Below are positions 28,001 through 43,000 of a stretch of 64,000 nucleotides of DNA, piece after piece; the first letter of the stretch is position 1, and each line of letters opens with the position of its first letter. This DNA is from Mytilus trossulus (taxonomy: Eukaryota > Mollusca > Bivalvia > Mytilida > Mytilidae): contig NC_086380.1 of assembly GCF_036588685.1 (NCBI RefSeq), forward strand, positions 35,602,692 to 35,666,691, written 5' to 3'. A program made the translations under genes and the position numbers. The notes below the pieces were generated by a model. It was not told the DNA's origin. It was given only the letters and a program-made list of their open reading frames with translations, and made no database searches.

Positions 28001-31000
28001 ATTTGTGAAACGGTTATTCCATAACGGTCAACCAACTCGTGATGGCGTCCGTAAAATTTACGAAGGGATGATTGTGGAACTCTTGGTTTATTAGCTTCCT
28101 TGTGAGCAGTAACCCTTTATCAGGAAAATCATGATAAGAAATGCAAGCACGGGAATATCGTATCAATTGGGAGATATATACCCCGAATGCAGGTGCTGCT
28201 GGAATGTTGCTAATTAGAAATGGAAAGTTCACAATTGGAAAGCTGAACTCATCTCTTGTGTTGTAAAGATTGGTTTTCAACCGACCCTCATTGTCAATTT
28301 CTAGATGTAAGTCAACTAGATTAAACTAGACTTTCAGGAACATGGAAGAGTTCATTTTTGAAGTCTGATAAAAATATGAATTGACAAAGAGAATCTAACA
28401 AATCCTAACGTTTATTCAAAAACATAGTATTCATAATTTGAAACACTATTTCAAATTTTAAATCTTTAATACTGTGTGGGGTTTTTTTTTTTTTCTTTTT
28501 TCATCTCTTTTTGTTTTTGACACATTTACTGTCACAAACGTAGTCTATAAATATTTCTGATTAGTTGAAGTTTCTCGTGAAATAATAGTTTTTATAAAAA
28601 ATTGAAGGACAAACGATATCTTTATTAAAAGTGGAAAAGTAAAACGACGACCTATAAGGTACCAGGATCATAATTAAGTACGCCAGACGCAAGTTTCGAA
28701 TATATAAGACCGCTCATATCAAAACATTTATAAAACAAGTACGAAGTTGGAGAGCATTGTTGTGCCAAATACGGCTAAGGTAATCTATTCCTGGATAAGA
28801 AAATCCTTAGTCTTGAAATGTAGAGAATGATTTGCTATTCCAGATTTTCAATTGTTACTATTATATTTATCATAATAATATTAGGTTAAGATTTATCTGT
28901 TCTATAAATAGCTCTAAATAATTGAGATCACTGTTCATTGATCAAAAAGAGAAAGAAAAAGTTCTCTTTCGATCAAATGTAGTTAAACATTATGTGAGAA
29001 AAAAACAATAGCAAACCAGGAAAAATGCCTTTTTTCCAAAAACTCGTGCATGTCGTGGAAGAAACCAGGTTTGTATTTTTTACGCCAGACGCGCGTTTCG
29101 TCTACAGAGATTTATCAGTGACTTTTAAATGAAAAAAGGTGTTGATGTTTATAAGTCATTCTTCTTGTTTCTTAAGCTTGCAATTTAATACAAATGTGCA
29201 TAATCATGATAATGGTATGCAGTTTTACAAATATATGCCAAAGAAATATTTTCACACACATTTTACGTTTCAATGAACATGTTAATTTGAAATTTGGGAG
29301 TAGAGTATAGTTGATGTATAACATGGTGTAAGGCTTAGGTTGGGACATTTAAACAGGCTAATCATAGAAACCAGGATTTAAATAGTGTACACAACACCAG
29401 ACATTAATCAGTGATGCTCGAATAAAAAAAAAATGTGACAAAAAAAGCACGAGGTTAAAGAGAGCATTAAGGACCTCAGGTTTTTCAACAAAAGAAAAAG
29501 AATCATGTCCTTGCATTGAGTCAATACCACTTCTAACAATCTGTTTCTCGTTATGCAACATTATTTCGAAACAGTAATATGATACTGACATGATTTTTTT
29601 ATATTTTTTCTAACCTTCATCATTGATGGATTTCGAAAATACTAAGAAATTAAGGTTCCAACTTCTACACGCAAAATTGACCGTAGCTGAGTTTTTTATA
29701 TTACTTTTGGTGATAAAGATCATAACTTTTCTACGTACCTATTCATAATACTTGTTTTGCTTGAGATAAAGCATTCCTGGTGAAAATAAATCCAGTAAAG
29801 CATTTTGGAATGTATTAAGTTCATTTGCGTATTTCTTGCAGAAAATATTTAACATATTTCATTGCAAGAAAGTAATGAATAAACTCATTACAGATATCAG
29901 AATTACGCCATACGCGCGTTTTGTCTACAAAAGTCTCTTTAGTGACGCTCGAATCCAACAAAAAAAAGGCCGAATAAAGTAGGAAGTTAAAGAGCATTGA
30001 GGACCAAAATTCCTAAAAGTTTTGCCAAACACAGCTAAGGTATTTTAGGACACATTTGTATTCACCTTCAAATCCAGTACTGGGACATGGAATATATTTA
30101 TCACTTTTTTAGTTTATTAGTGGGTTTGGGGAATATACTATTATTAAGCGTGTCAATTAATTGTAGGTGTTGTTTGTTCATTTTCAGTCTGTTATTATGA
30201 TAAACCAATGCATGCTGTTGTTAAACACATAACTTGTTTGATAAAACTTTCTTTTGAGATATAAAATCTAACTTAAACTATTTTTTTCCGTTTAAAGATA
30301 AATCTACGGTTACATTTTTTAACTTTGTACCGTTATATTACCAAATAGATCTTTCTGATAACATGTAATAGACATCGTTTATTTATTTTAAAATTAGATA
30401 CACATTTGATCAACTACATTATACATAATACAAAAAACTACTGTATTCATATACCGATATACTATACAAAAAACTAAAAAAAAAATTTATAGCTGCTCTT
30501 AAATTTGTCGTGCATTTTTTTCCCTGTTTTAATTATTGTTAGTATTAGCTCTATTTAAAGTAACTTCAACAGGATAAATTTCTTCAATATACATACTGAA
30601 TTCGTCATTATTGAGAGCCAATATATCATACAAATATCTAAAGGATAATTAAATGTTTGTATCAAATGTTTTTTCGATGGGTCTTTGCTGATTTAAGTCA
30701 TAAAATGTAACTCAAAGCAATACACAAATAAGTCCGAAATAAGTGGTGCACAGTAAGTACCCATTGGAATTCCGATAACTTGACGATATACGGAATATCC
30801 AAAGCGAACAAAAATGTTATCTAGTAAAAAATCAAGAGCAGATATAGTATCATACCATGTCCAATTGACAAGAGTTCGAAATCACCAATATCAGCATGCA
30901 ATTTATCAAGTACTTCTAACGAGTTTTTAACACTCCAAAAGTAATTTATTCCTCTATTTTCATAGGCCTTATTTGAACAATTTATTGTCAGGTTTTTTAT

Positions 31001-34000
31001 TGTACCAAGTGTACTCGTAAGAAAAATAGACAATTAAGTAGTCAAATTATGGCTTCAAGACGAAATAAATCTATATCTGTAAGGTGTTATGTGCAGCGTC
31101 AGAACCCAGTACATAGTTGGGACTCTTAATGTATCTGGTTTTGCTTGTAAAGAGGTAGTTTAAGTAAATGTTCGATACAGATGTTGTTTTCTGAAAATGG
31201 ATTCAGTTGGAATGTTGATGAAGAGTCCAAAGATTTTGAATACACAACAGTATTTATTTTTCCTAATGCTATCGATTCAAAATAAAGATTATGGTATGAT
31301 AATCAGTATTTTCTTATCAAAATCAAGAGAGACAATGATGTAAGAGCCAGACGTGTGTTAAATATGTAAATCGAGTAAACGATTACCATATTCAATGCAA
31401 TAATTACTTTACTTGACGCTGTTTTGAATCATTGAAATATTAAAATCTTAAACCTATTTGAGGTCAATCGTCTAAATCATTTATGTAGCCTTTAAGAACA
31501 TTAAACGATGATTTGGTCAATACTTGTAATATATTTGTTTTTCAGGGTATAACTGTCTGATATGCATATGGTCTGGACCTGTCATGTCAGTTATTGCTGG
31601 TAATTGTTTAATTATTTATCATTATAATTTTGCTTATTTTCTTTTGTTACCTATTCTGACATCAGACTCGGATGCTTTAAAACTAAGTTTTATTGTGCGT
31701 GTTGCTTTTTATTTTTTTATTCTACACTGGCTATGTGTTTATCCCGCCACTTTTGTGTGTCTATCATAAGTTAGGAGACTCTAGCCTTTGTTAGTTTTGT
31801 ATGTTGTTTTTTTTTAAATTCGAGTTTGTTTATATGTTTTAGAGTTTAGTGTGACGTCCATGTTTTCTGATATAGTACACATTTTTATTACGGGGTAAGC
31901 TGACGCCTTCCTCCGGGTGCGTGATTTTTCCGTTGTGTTAAAGTCCCATTGATCAACTTCGGCTGTTATTTCCTGTTTAGTCGGGTTGTTGTCTCTTTGA
32001 CCCGTTTCCATTCTCAATATTATTTTATATCCTTGTTTTTTTATTATTACTCACATTGTACATTGACATCAAACATTTTCTGTGAAGTTCTTTCCTGTGG
32101 TGACATTCCTGCTGGTGTTAAAATGTTCATTACATGGCACGTATAACTATCGCTGTTATTTCTGTGAATGTTAATAATCGTTAGATTTGCATTGTTTAGT
32201 CTGAATCCGGGCTCCTTCTGTCGAGTCCACCATACATAGGTTGGGTCTGGATTACTGACAACATTACAGTTTACTGCTAAAAAGTTTCCTTCTAATATGT
32301 TAATATTAGGCATTTGTGCAATAAGAGGTTCGTCTGAAAACAAAATAACACTAAATCATCAATTTTATTCATGTAAACATTTGACAGCTAGGAATTCATA
32401 ATGCCCAACCATCCTCTACATTTGAAATTGCCTGTACAACGTCAGGAATATGACAGTTGTTAACTATTCGTTTGATGTGTTGTTAACTATTCGTTTGATG
32501 TGTTTGAGTTTTTGATTTTGCCATTTGATTTGGGACTTTCCGCTTTGAATTCAGTATTTTTGCTTAAGTTTTAACATATAACATACTCATTTCTAAGTTT
32601 GTATTGCTTAACGTACCAATTGTTATAGATATATTCCATATGCAGAAGTCGCTAGACGTATACTTAACAAAAAAATAATGTTCACAATGAGAAAATCAGA
32701 TAGTATTGAACGATTTGTTGTTGCTAATTTTTAGCTAACGAAGAGTTTTTAGACGAGTGTCTATACCAGTTGAAAATGTTATTTAGATTGAAATAAACAA
32801 TTAATTTCCCCGTAGGCGAAAATGATAGACTTTTTGAGATACAGACCTTAGACAATTGATTTTGTTGAACGAAACCTTGATAGAATTACAGAAAAAAACA
32901 TTCAAACAGTATTTGTTGGTCTAAAAAGTATAGGTTTGCGTTGCTTGTCTTAACGTATTTTGTACTTATCTCCCATGCCTATTAATTTTGCACTTAAACA
33001 TACATGTCATATCCTTGCGTTGAAAAGACAATTCATTTCCGTTAGGGCTAAGAAAATAATTTATTTTGCCTATGATATAATGCAGAAAGCACGAAGTCTC
33101 TAGTATATTAACAAATAACGGGTGCACGTATCAACCAATCAGGATTAGCAATACTTTTAATTCTGAATACCATGTTATGCTCATAAAATTGCTGCGCCCA
33201 TACATTCTAATGGTGTATTGTAACCTTCACAGTATGTTGAAATATAATTTGAATGGAATTGATGTAATGAATATTGCCACAAAATGTCAAATTAGTTGTC
33301 AAAAGATATTATTTATAAAGTTAAAGATAAAGTTAAAGAAAATATAATATTGGTGGATTTATTATTTTAAACTATAAAAACGGCGGACAACAACATATCT
33401 AATTGTCAAACAAACCTGTGCATAACATAAAGAGATGTTTAAAAGGATAATTTTGAATATTTACTTGAAATAAGGTACATTAGTAATCATGATCTGGAAG
33501 TTTAAAAACATATCAAATGAAGTTTCACTGAGTATGGATATACAATAGTGTTAACGTTAAATGGGGTTATATCAATACATGTTCATGTTTTCAAATACAA
33601 CTGCATAGTTGAAAAATAAACATATTCTGGTAAAGTTTGGGCATACTACTATATACCTTTTGAGTTGAAATATGTAAATGAACGTAAATGAGTCGTTCAT
33701 GTGTATATCAAGTATAAATTTATACGACATATTTCATGTAAGTTTCTGACAGTCTAAATTTGGCGATTTTGCCGTGTTGAAGATACAAATTGGCAGCAAC
33801 GTCAGCTTGGAAATGTGAACGTGACATTTGATCATTGAATACGGTGGTCCGTTACAATCACACTTTTTATCTCTTATCAACAGAACTTTAAGTGTACTAA
33901 CATGAGCAAAAACGACAGGTGCCACATTTGGAGCAGGATTCCATACCCTTCCGGAGCATCTTAGATCAACACCAATTTGTTGGTGGGATTTGTATAACTT

Positions 34001-37000
34001 AGTCTTTAGTTTTCTATGTTTTATTTTGAACGAGTGTATGTTTGTTTTATATTCGTGGCATTGTCAGTTTATTTTCGATATATGAATTTAAATGTACTTT
34101 AATTTGTATTTTTCGTCCATTTTTCAGATGACAATCAAAATCTCCTGTGCTTTATCTCAGTTGTCCTGCAATTATTTTTATAGTTATATAAGATGTTTTC
34201 TCGAACAGAATATTTATGAAGCAAGTAAGGCGTTAAACAAGCAGCAATTAATTATTCATTAGTATTTTTTTTCTTTAAATACATGTGTACTATATTTATA
34301 AAGTCATACTCAAATTAATGTCGGTACGAACTTTAAAATTCAATTATACGTATACCTACATAAAATATCAAGACTTCTCATAGTTGAATTTACACTTTGT
34401 CCCTCTACATTTGCAGCTGTGCAGTAAATTATCTTTCCGATGTCAGTTATATTACCAATATATGATAGAACACTTGAAGATATTACTGTTTCACATCCAG
34501 CACTACATGTACTTGGCTGAGGCGAAGCTTCATCAGTTATGTTGGTACCAGACAGATACCACTGTATCCTTGCCGCCGGCCTACTGGCATCCGTTGTACA
34601 TATGAATCGCTGCTGTGAACCGGATACTACTTTTATCGGGTTTTCATCACTTTGAGTTGCCGTTAAAGTAACCTTTGAAACCGGAACTGAGAAAAATGAA
34701 AAAATACATTGGAATAACACTACTTTAAACTGTTTTATAACAACTCATATGAATTTATTAAAGCAGGGAGATGTGGCAGAAATGTCAATCAGGCAGCTCG
34801 CCGATAGCAAATGTATAAGCTCTGATCAATCAATAAAGGTTGCTACGTCGATAGACATTTTTTGACTGACTATATAGCTCATGACGGTTGGACGCTGATG
34901 GTGATAGAAGTTTTAAACGACCTTGACTGGCTGTACAACCTTTGCACGATCGGTCGCTGATGTTGTTGGAAGTTTTTAACGACCTTGACTGGCTATACAG
35001 CCCTTGTTCGGTTGGTGGTCTGTCGCTTGGGTGTCTTCCTCCAATTTTTATTTTGAAGTTGCAAATAACAAATGGGTTAGATCTTTAATGAAATGAGCAA
35101 ATGTTTAGAGTAGCATGTAATTCATGTTTAAGACTATTGAAGCTGATATAAAAAAAATATGTGTTTTATCATATCTGCATATTTATAAACGAACAAAAAC
35201 TGAAAAAATAACACACACACAATGTTTTTGTTACTAGTCTTTGCTTTTTTTTTTCAAATTCACAAAATAAGGGGAAATAACTCAGATTGTAGGAGAGATA
35301 ACTCAGATAAAGTTATTTATAATTAAAGTGTTGTGAATTTACCTATTTCAATGTGAAGCAAGGAAACAGGTTTATTGGTCTCACCTTTTCCCTTTTTTAT
35401 TTGAAAGCATGTCATAAGGGCATTCTAGTCATATCTCATTTTAAAATTCTATCATGTTGTATTTTCATTTATCACACAGAATTGAAATTCCCTTGCATAA
35501 TCTGTACAAAATCTTACAATTTTGCACAACATGTAGCCTGCAAAAAAGTCGGGTGCATTTTATTATATTTTTATTTTAACATTATTATTTCAAGACACGA
35601 TAAAAACTTCATTTTGACAAATTATTAAAAAAAACAATCGATGGAATTTATTTAAGACGCCCCATCAACCTAAAACTCTTATCAAATTTGGTGATTGTTT
35701 TGCTGTGCAGAATGTACAAATTTGCAGCAATGTCGGCTAAAATCATTGTTTTTACCCGAACTTAATATTTATGAAGTAAGTGTCTTTCGGTTAAAAACAA
35801 CCTGCAACCAATCATTAATTTGTATCTTTCTTTCCAGTTTTGGTTAAAATAAATGTGCACGTCATAAGACATATTTAAATCATATCAGTACAAACTTCAA
35901 AATTCCGGTATGACGTACCTTCACAAAATATCAATACTTTTCATTATTGACTTTTAACTTAGTCCCTCTACATTCCATCCGTGGAATACATTGCCTTTAC
36001 ATTGTCAGGTACAGGGTTTCCGCTGGCGGTCGCCATTTTCGCAATTTGCAAAAAATAAATAATTGTGGCGATTAAAATTCGTCATTGGCGAAAGATTTTG
36101 GCGAAAGAAATATATATAAAGATTTATTTTCAGTCATCTTAATTATTTACTTTTTTCGGGTTTCTCTGACTTTACCGATCAGACAATACTCGGAATTCAC
36201 CTTGAACTCGTTAAGATTTTGACAGAAAATCAATAATCAGCTGATTGCATTTATAGCTATGGTCAGCTATCGACATCAAAGGACTAATTAATAAAGGTGT
36301 TGATTGAATGAAAAGGTTAAATGGCTTCTGTCACATGTCACAAAAAGCATCTATTAACCACGTTGCGACGCACGTGTTAGAAACAAAGTTTTACGCTTCC
36401 TCTCCTTCTTTCAATGATAGTCCAGAAAAGAAAACTGTTGTTATGACGAAAAATGTTCAAAAGCAATGAAGGTCTCTGATTTAAAATTTTATCATTAAAC
36501 TTTCATATAGATCATTGATTTGAGTGGGCACTTTAAATTCGTTTCAGTGACACATGTGATTCAAGCATATAGTTTTACTTATTTACGATGGATTGGTCTA
36601 GAAGTAGAAAAGAAAACTGTCGTTATGAAGAAATCAATGCAAAAGTTTGGCATAAGAGTAACCCTTCAATGTAATGACTACACCTTGCACGAGGGATCAA
36701 TTTCAAGTGATAAGATGTTTTGTTATGTTGTTAAACCACTTGTTATTTAGGGAGGGGGTGACTGGAAAAAAAAAGTGAATTTTTGAAAGAAAAATATATT
36801 TGAGTAACTAGGCGAAAAAAATAATAATGTGGCGAAAAATATATTGTTTTGGCGAAAGAGGTGGCGAAAAAAATAATTGACCCAGGGGAAACTCTGGTCA
36901 GGTATATTACCAATATATGATAAAAAAAAAATGATATTGTGTTTCACACCAGGCACTACAAATACTAAGCTGAGCAGTATTTTTAGTACCATACAGACAC

Positions 37001-40000
37001 CAATGAATCTTTGCCGACGGCTTTATGTATTTGTTACCTTTATCTTTTCAGTTAATATCATGTTGGGTTTTTTTTTCTTTTTTTAAGCTTTCCAAACAGT
37101 ATGTTTTAAAAAGTATAAATGCAAGCAAAATTCTATGTTGTTTTAAAATCTCATTATCTACCAAAACTCAATCCAAAACAATTTCAAATTTGAATGCGTT
37201 TTTCTTGATAATTTGACCTGTTCTTACTATTTGCAATGTTTTTTTTATTATTATTTAGTGTTTACATATTCATGGTTATATCTCGTCTATATACCACCTT
37301 TGATAAGTGTTTGGTATGACTATACATTTAACTGCGTCGTACTTTGAAAAACAAAATTAGTTATTTTGTAAAAAAAAAATCCTTCCTCCATTTTAAAAGA
37401 ATACCTTAGTACACAATTATTTTCATTTACCAGTGTATATTTTTTATTAAGTGTTTTTTTTTTCAAGGTAATTGTTGTTTTTGGTTCTTTTAAATTGTTT
37501 AGTTTCTCACAGCGGTATACTATAGTTTTCTTATGTTTTCATCCCTTATTATGTTGTAGTGTGTCTGTTGTGATCTTGCACTATTGTTTCGGATAAGGGT
37601 GAGGGTTGATATCTATTGAAATTAGTTATCAAAGGTACCAGGATTATAATTTAGTACGCCAGACGCGCGCTTCGTCTACATAAGACTCATCAGTGACGCT
37701 CATATCAAAAAATGTATAAAGCCAAACAAGTACAAAGTTGAAGAGCATTGAGGATCCAAAATTCCCCAAAAATGCGTTCAAACCTGCTTTTTTTGTTTGC
37801 ACCTACCATAAGTTATAATGTATATGTTGTGCATCAGTGTTTTTCGTGTCATGTTTTTTATAGATTAGACCGTTGGTAGTCCGTTTAAATGGTTTTATAC
37901 AAGTCATCATTGGGGTTCTTTATAGTTTGCTGTTCGGTAGAGCCAATGCTCCTTGTTGAAGACCGTACTTTGACCTATAATGGTTACTTATAGAAATTGT
38001 TACTTAGATGGAGAATTGTCTTATTAGCACTTTTATCACATCTTCCTCTATCTTTTATAAGAAAAAATTGTACTATCTACAAATTGTCATTCCCTTCGAT
38101 TTACGTTTTTAAAGAGAACTTACTAACTTCCGAACTTACGAACCATTTAATAGCTTTAATTTGATGTAATTTCGAAAGACATATTTTTCTATCAGGCGAC
38201 CTTTAAAAGTAAAGATAGCCATTGAGCTGAAAAAAATGCACCCGCATTATAAGGTTTAGCGTCTCAAAAATCTAATTAAATTAAATTAATATTATCTTAC
38301 AACCCATGGTACTTAGTCCAACAAGAGACAAAAAATACCAATTTTGGACACAAAACTGAAACAAAATTCCAGCACCTCTTGTATGATAGCAAAAACTTGA
38401 AATAAGATTAAGAATAATATTGGTTTTGGCATTGTATTCAAAGGTCTTTCAAAAGCAATTAGCTGACAAGAGTTTAAAACAGCAACCAAATTTTAGACAG
38501 AACTAGAAAATTGGCTGCCAGCTACTTTCTATTATAACACTTACAGGTATTTTTTCGAATACGACTATTTTCGTTTAATGTTTGCATAAATATGCAAATT
38601 ACATGCAAATTGGATATTCCATGCTGGTGATGTTTATTAAAGACAATAATATAAAATCAGAAATGTGAACACTGGCGGGTTAAAGGCTTGTGTGTGATTG
38701 AGCGTTCTTTTAGTAATCTGGTGCCAAAAGCATACATTTTGCTAAACTTTGAGTTGGCCCTGAGGTTGGGGTTAGCTAAACTATAATAAATCCATAGAAT
38801 CTGACAAAATCAAAACTCGAATATATCAATAAACGAATCGAATTGCAGGAAAAAATATCATTGGGATTTTATTTTTTGTTACAGTACTAGTGTGCAAATT
38901 GTTATTCTTAGTGTGGGTTTTAAAATTTAATAATTGTGTGTGACTCTTAAAGCTCTTATTGTGTTTTCTTTCTAAATAGCTTAAAATAATTTTGATATAA
39001 ATATGATAATATAGGGCTATTGCATGAATATTGGGGAATGTTGTCCCGAGTAGAATTTTATATTGCACGAGCTTGCGAGTGCAATATATGTTCTACGAGG
39101 GACAATATCCCCTAATATTCATGCAATAACCCTTTTATTGTATAGCAATATAATATTTGAAAGTAAAAATTGGTTTAAACTAAGATTTAAACGTTGATGA
39201 CGTCATGAATTTTGAAGATTTATTGCACTAGTGCAATATTAAAATACACATGAAATGTTGACTAAAACTGGACAAAATTTCTACTGTTGTCATTGTTATA
39301 AGGGATCTGCGTAAACGCACTAAGGTGAAGTGTGCAAGGCAGAATTACCTATTCATTTCAACAGATTTTCTTTGAACCGTCTAGTAATAAATGGACAAGT
39401 CTCAGTACCACTCTGCATGAATTCATAATTTTATTTACAAATCTAAATTTTCCAACGATGGCCTCACTATCCCAGTGGCCAGCACTTCTGTGCTGACATG
39501 AACTATCATTGAGCTTTGCTGACATGAACTATCATTGATCTTTGCTGACATGAATTATCATTGATGTGGCCATAATTAAAATTAACTGTCTACAAAACTT
39601 CTTAATTTTTGAAATACTAAGGCCATTCTACTTCAGGAATAGATTGCCTTAGCTATATGTGGCAAAACTTTTTGGAAACTTGGTCATCAATGCTCTTCAA
39701 CTTCGGACTTTATTTGGCCTTTTTAACTTTTTGGTATTCGAGCGTTATTGGTGAGTCTTTCGTAGACAAAACCCGCGTCTGGCGTTAATACAAAATTTAA
39801 TCCAAGTTTATATACAAAAAGAAAAAAAATAAGCATCCCTGATATATTGCATTATATTTTTTTTACCAAAATGTTAATATGAATATGAATATAGATTTTA
39901 ACAGGATCAATGTTCCTTTAAAATATGTACCCATACAAATGCAATCAACCAGAACCTTGAGAAACCGGTTGACATCAACCTTTTAACTGACCGACATCAA

Positions 40001-43000
40001 CAACTGCGTTTTGCATGTTGCTTAGCTCGTCGTGGTTGGAACATGAGAAACTGGCACAAGATCCATTGGTCAGACGGGAGCCTGTTTCTTCTGCATGTAA
40101 CAGATGGACGATCGAGAGTTTGAGACATAAAATAAAACATATACCATAAGGAACATCAAAGCAACTGTCCCTTACGGTGGAAGCTCTGTGATGGTATGGG
40201 AATGAGTCTCTCATGACTGCAAATTTGACTTGGTCACTATACGATGAAACCTTAATGGTGATTAATACATCAGAGACGTTCTTCGGTCAGTAGTTGTAAC
40301 TCATTTTGATAACCACCCATTAGCTGCAAGACCTCTGTTTATGGATGACAACGCTAGGCTGCATCGTGCAAGGGCGGTTACCGCATTTCTCCAAGGTGAA
40401 GCAGTAACTGCTCTTCTATGGCCTGTCATGAGCCCGGATTTAAATCCGATAGAGCATATTTGGGACACGTTATGCCATCGAGTACAGGCAACCGAACCAC
40501 CTGTACAACATTTACGTCATTTGGAAACAGCGTTGCACCGGGATGGCTGCAAATACCACAACAGGATATCCGACGACTTACTGGTGGGATAAAACGCAGG
40601 GTTGAGGCCTGCATCTAATCACGTGGTGGTTTCGACCGATATTGAATTCTGAACTATGGATAACGTTAACAGACTTATAATGGACGTTTATGTAAAACTT
40701 TGTAATTGTCAGTATGGTTATATAGGCCAATATGCGGTATTCGTTTCACTTACTTTTTTCTTCAATTCATTTGTTCAAGTCGTGAACTATATGTATGATA
40801 TGTAAGATAGCTATTTTGAAGCTAGGTCATATCCACTTATATATGTTTATATGTTTGAAGTACGCATGTATATTATTTTTTTATTTTTTTTAAAACCTGA
40901 AATCCCATCTGTGGAGTAATTTCCGAAAGTAAAAAAGTCAGTTTTATTGATGACCCGATTCTCTGGAAATGTATGTCTTTACACACATTAACATGGATTC
41001 TCTGTAAATATCAACCATACCAGATATAGGGTGTGGCACGCATAGTCTCCGAAAAGCGTTAAACTTTGTCAGTTAATACACTTTAATGTATAAATGAAAA
41101 AAATAATATTGATATTGTTGCTAAGGACCATGGTTGCCATGGTAACAGGATATTCTAATTTACTATCAAAATTGCTCTTTTTTAACTATGAAATAGACCT
41201 AATATTTATATGAATATCATTACAATTTGATATAATGATAGAATTTAAAAATATAAAATATTTTATGTTACCATGATTTGATCCTTGGATACATGGAAGA
41301 GTTCAACAGGTAAATAAAATACCCAATTTATACAGATTTTGAGGATGTGTAGCAAACGTACGCATCCATGTTGGAATATGGCATAATACTTTTCTTTGAG
41401 CCAACATATTATAGTTTAGATATATGGAATAAAATTCTTGGGGATCTTGTTTCAAAGAGCGGTAACCATGGAAACAAAAAAGTAAAAAAAAATTTCCTGT
41501 TTCTCCATCAAAGAAATGCAATTGAAAACGGACCAATACCTTATTTCATCTTAAATTACCTTTTAATTATTATCTACAGGAGAAGTACATCTTAAATTAC
41601 CTTTTAATTATTATCTTCAGGAGAAGTACATCTTAATAACAAAAAACAGGGTCTGTTGCCATGGAAATAGGGGTGTAAAAATTTCAATTTTAAGCCCAAA
41701 AAAAATAAAAAGATAATATCTGCAAATTTATAAGGAAAAAAACACAAGTGAAGAAACAAAATTACAATATGCTGACTATCATTTCTATTAACCTTAAATC
41801 TAGTATTGAAAATTGATAACCATGGAAACATATGGCTTATAACATCTGCATTAATTTCTACGTACATGTTTTCATGGATTTTTTGTTGTTGAAATAAATC
41901 AAAATCAACACTGTTTTGCTTTTTGCAACAAATTTAAAGTGTTAACAATTGCTAAACATATCCTTTGTATACAGTTGCACTGGATAACATGTTGTCATGA
42001 TGTTTCTAAAGCTTTGAAACTCCAAGGGTGACTGGGGTATATTAATATAGTCACTTGGTATTCTCCCGACCGGCAGTAAAACGCTTGCCGAAGTGGGTTG
42101 TCCCTATCCAATATACCCTCATTTTCCAGTGGCAGTCTAAATTATCCCGACCATCATCACAGATGGCCTCTACTGTATCCACCTACCTATTGTATTTATT
42201 GTGAACATGTTCTCGTCCTGAGTATGCATGAAATATTTGCCACTGGACGTTAAGCAACCAACAATCATGTCTAAAGCTTTGATATGCAAAAGTAGACAAT
42301 GCCATTTCACAGATTTTAGTTGAAGTGACATTTTTGTCTTAATATGAATTCAGAAAGATATGATCGGTTTTGCATCAGAATGGATTAAAAAAAACTTAAA
42401 AGATTTTGATTCTTTATTGTAATGTCTTCTGCTCTTCAGAAAAGTATCAAAGGTTACACACGACAGTTTTGGAGCCCTTTATAGCTTGCTGTTTGGTGTG
42501 AGCCAATGCTCCGTGTTGAAGACCGTACTTTGACCTTTGTTGGTTTACTTTTACAAATTTAGACATGGACGGACAGTTGTCTCATTGGTACTCATACCAC
42601 ATCTTATAAGACAATGTATCTATATAGATTTTCAATTATTTTGGCTCGTGAGCATTACTAAAAATGCATTTGCATCTGGTGCATTACAATTGGTCCTGTT
42701 AATATTAATGCACAGTGTTTTTCAAATAAAAAAAAAGAATGAACTGTTGGGTTATTTCAATTCTGATGATGGATTACTGTATGCTTAACAGTATTGGCAA
42801 TGATTGGAGTTTTCCTGTACAAATTATATAACTGCTGCTGCATATTATTTTGTTAACGTAGTGTTATCAATGCTAGCTCTCGTTTCCGTACTAGACGACT
42901 CCACTTTTTTGTGAGGTTAAAAATATTGTTTAGGAAAGGGATGTCCATTGGAGAGAGGAATTTTGTTAATGAAATTTCGAGTCTAGGAATAACTAGAGAA

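Noticed and set aside
36520..36750. 76-codon open frame inside the hAT element as a transposase piece
   Set aside because: No hAT dimerisation or catalytic motif is visible, and the element is too short to be autonomous.
35888..37030. Treating the D2-like sequence as a tenth Ig domain
   Set aside because: It is frameshifted, lacks a complete cysteine pair and is interrupted by an 885-bp transposon.
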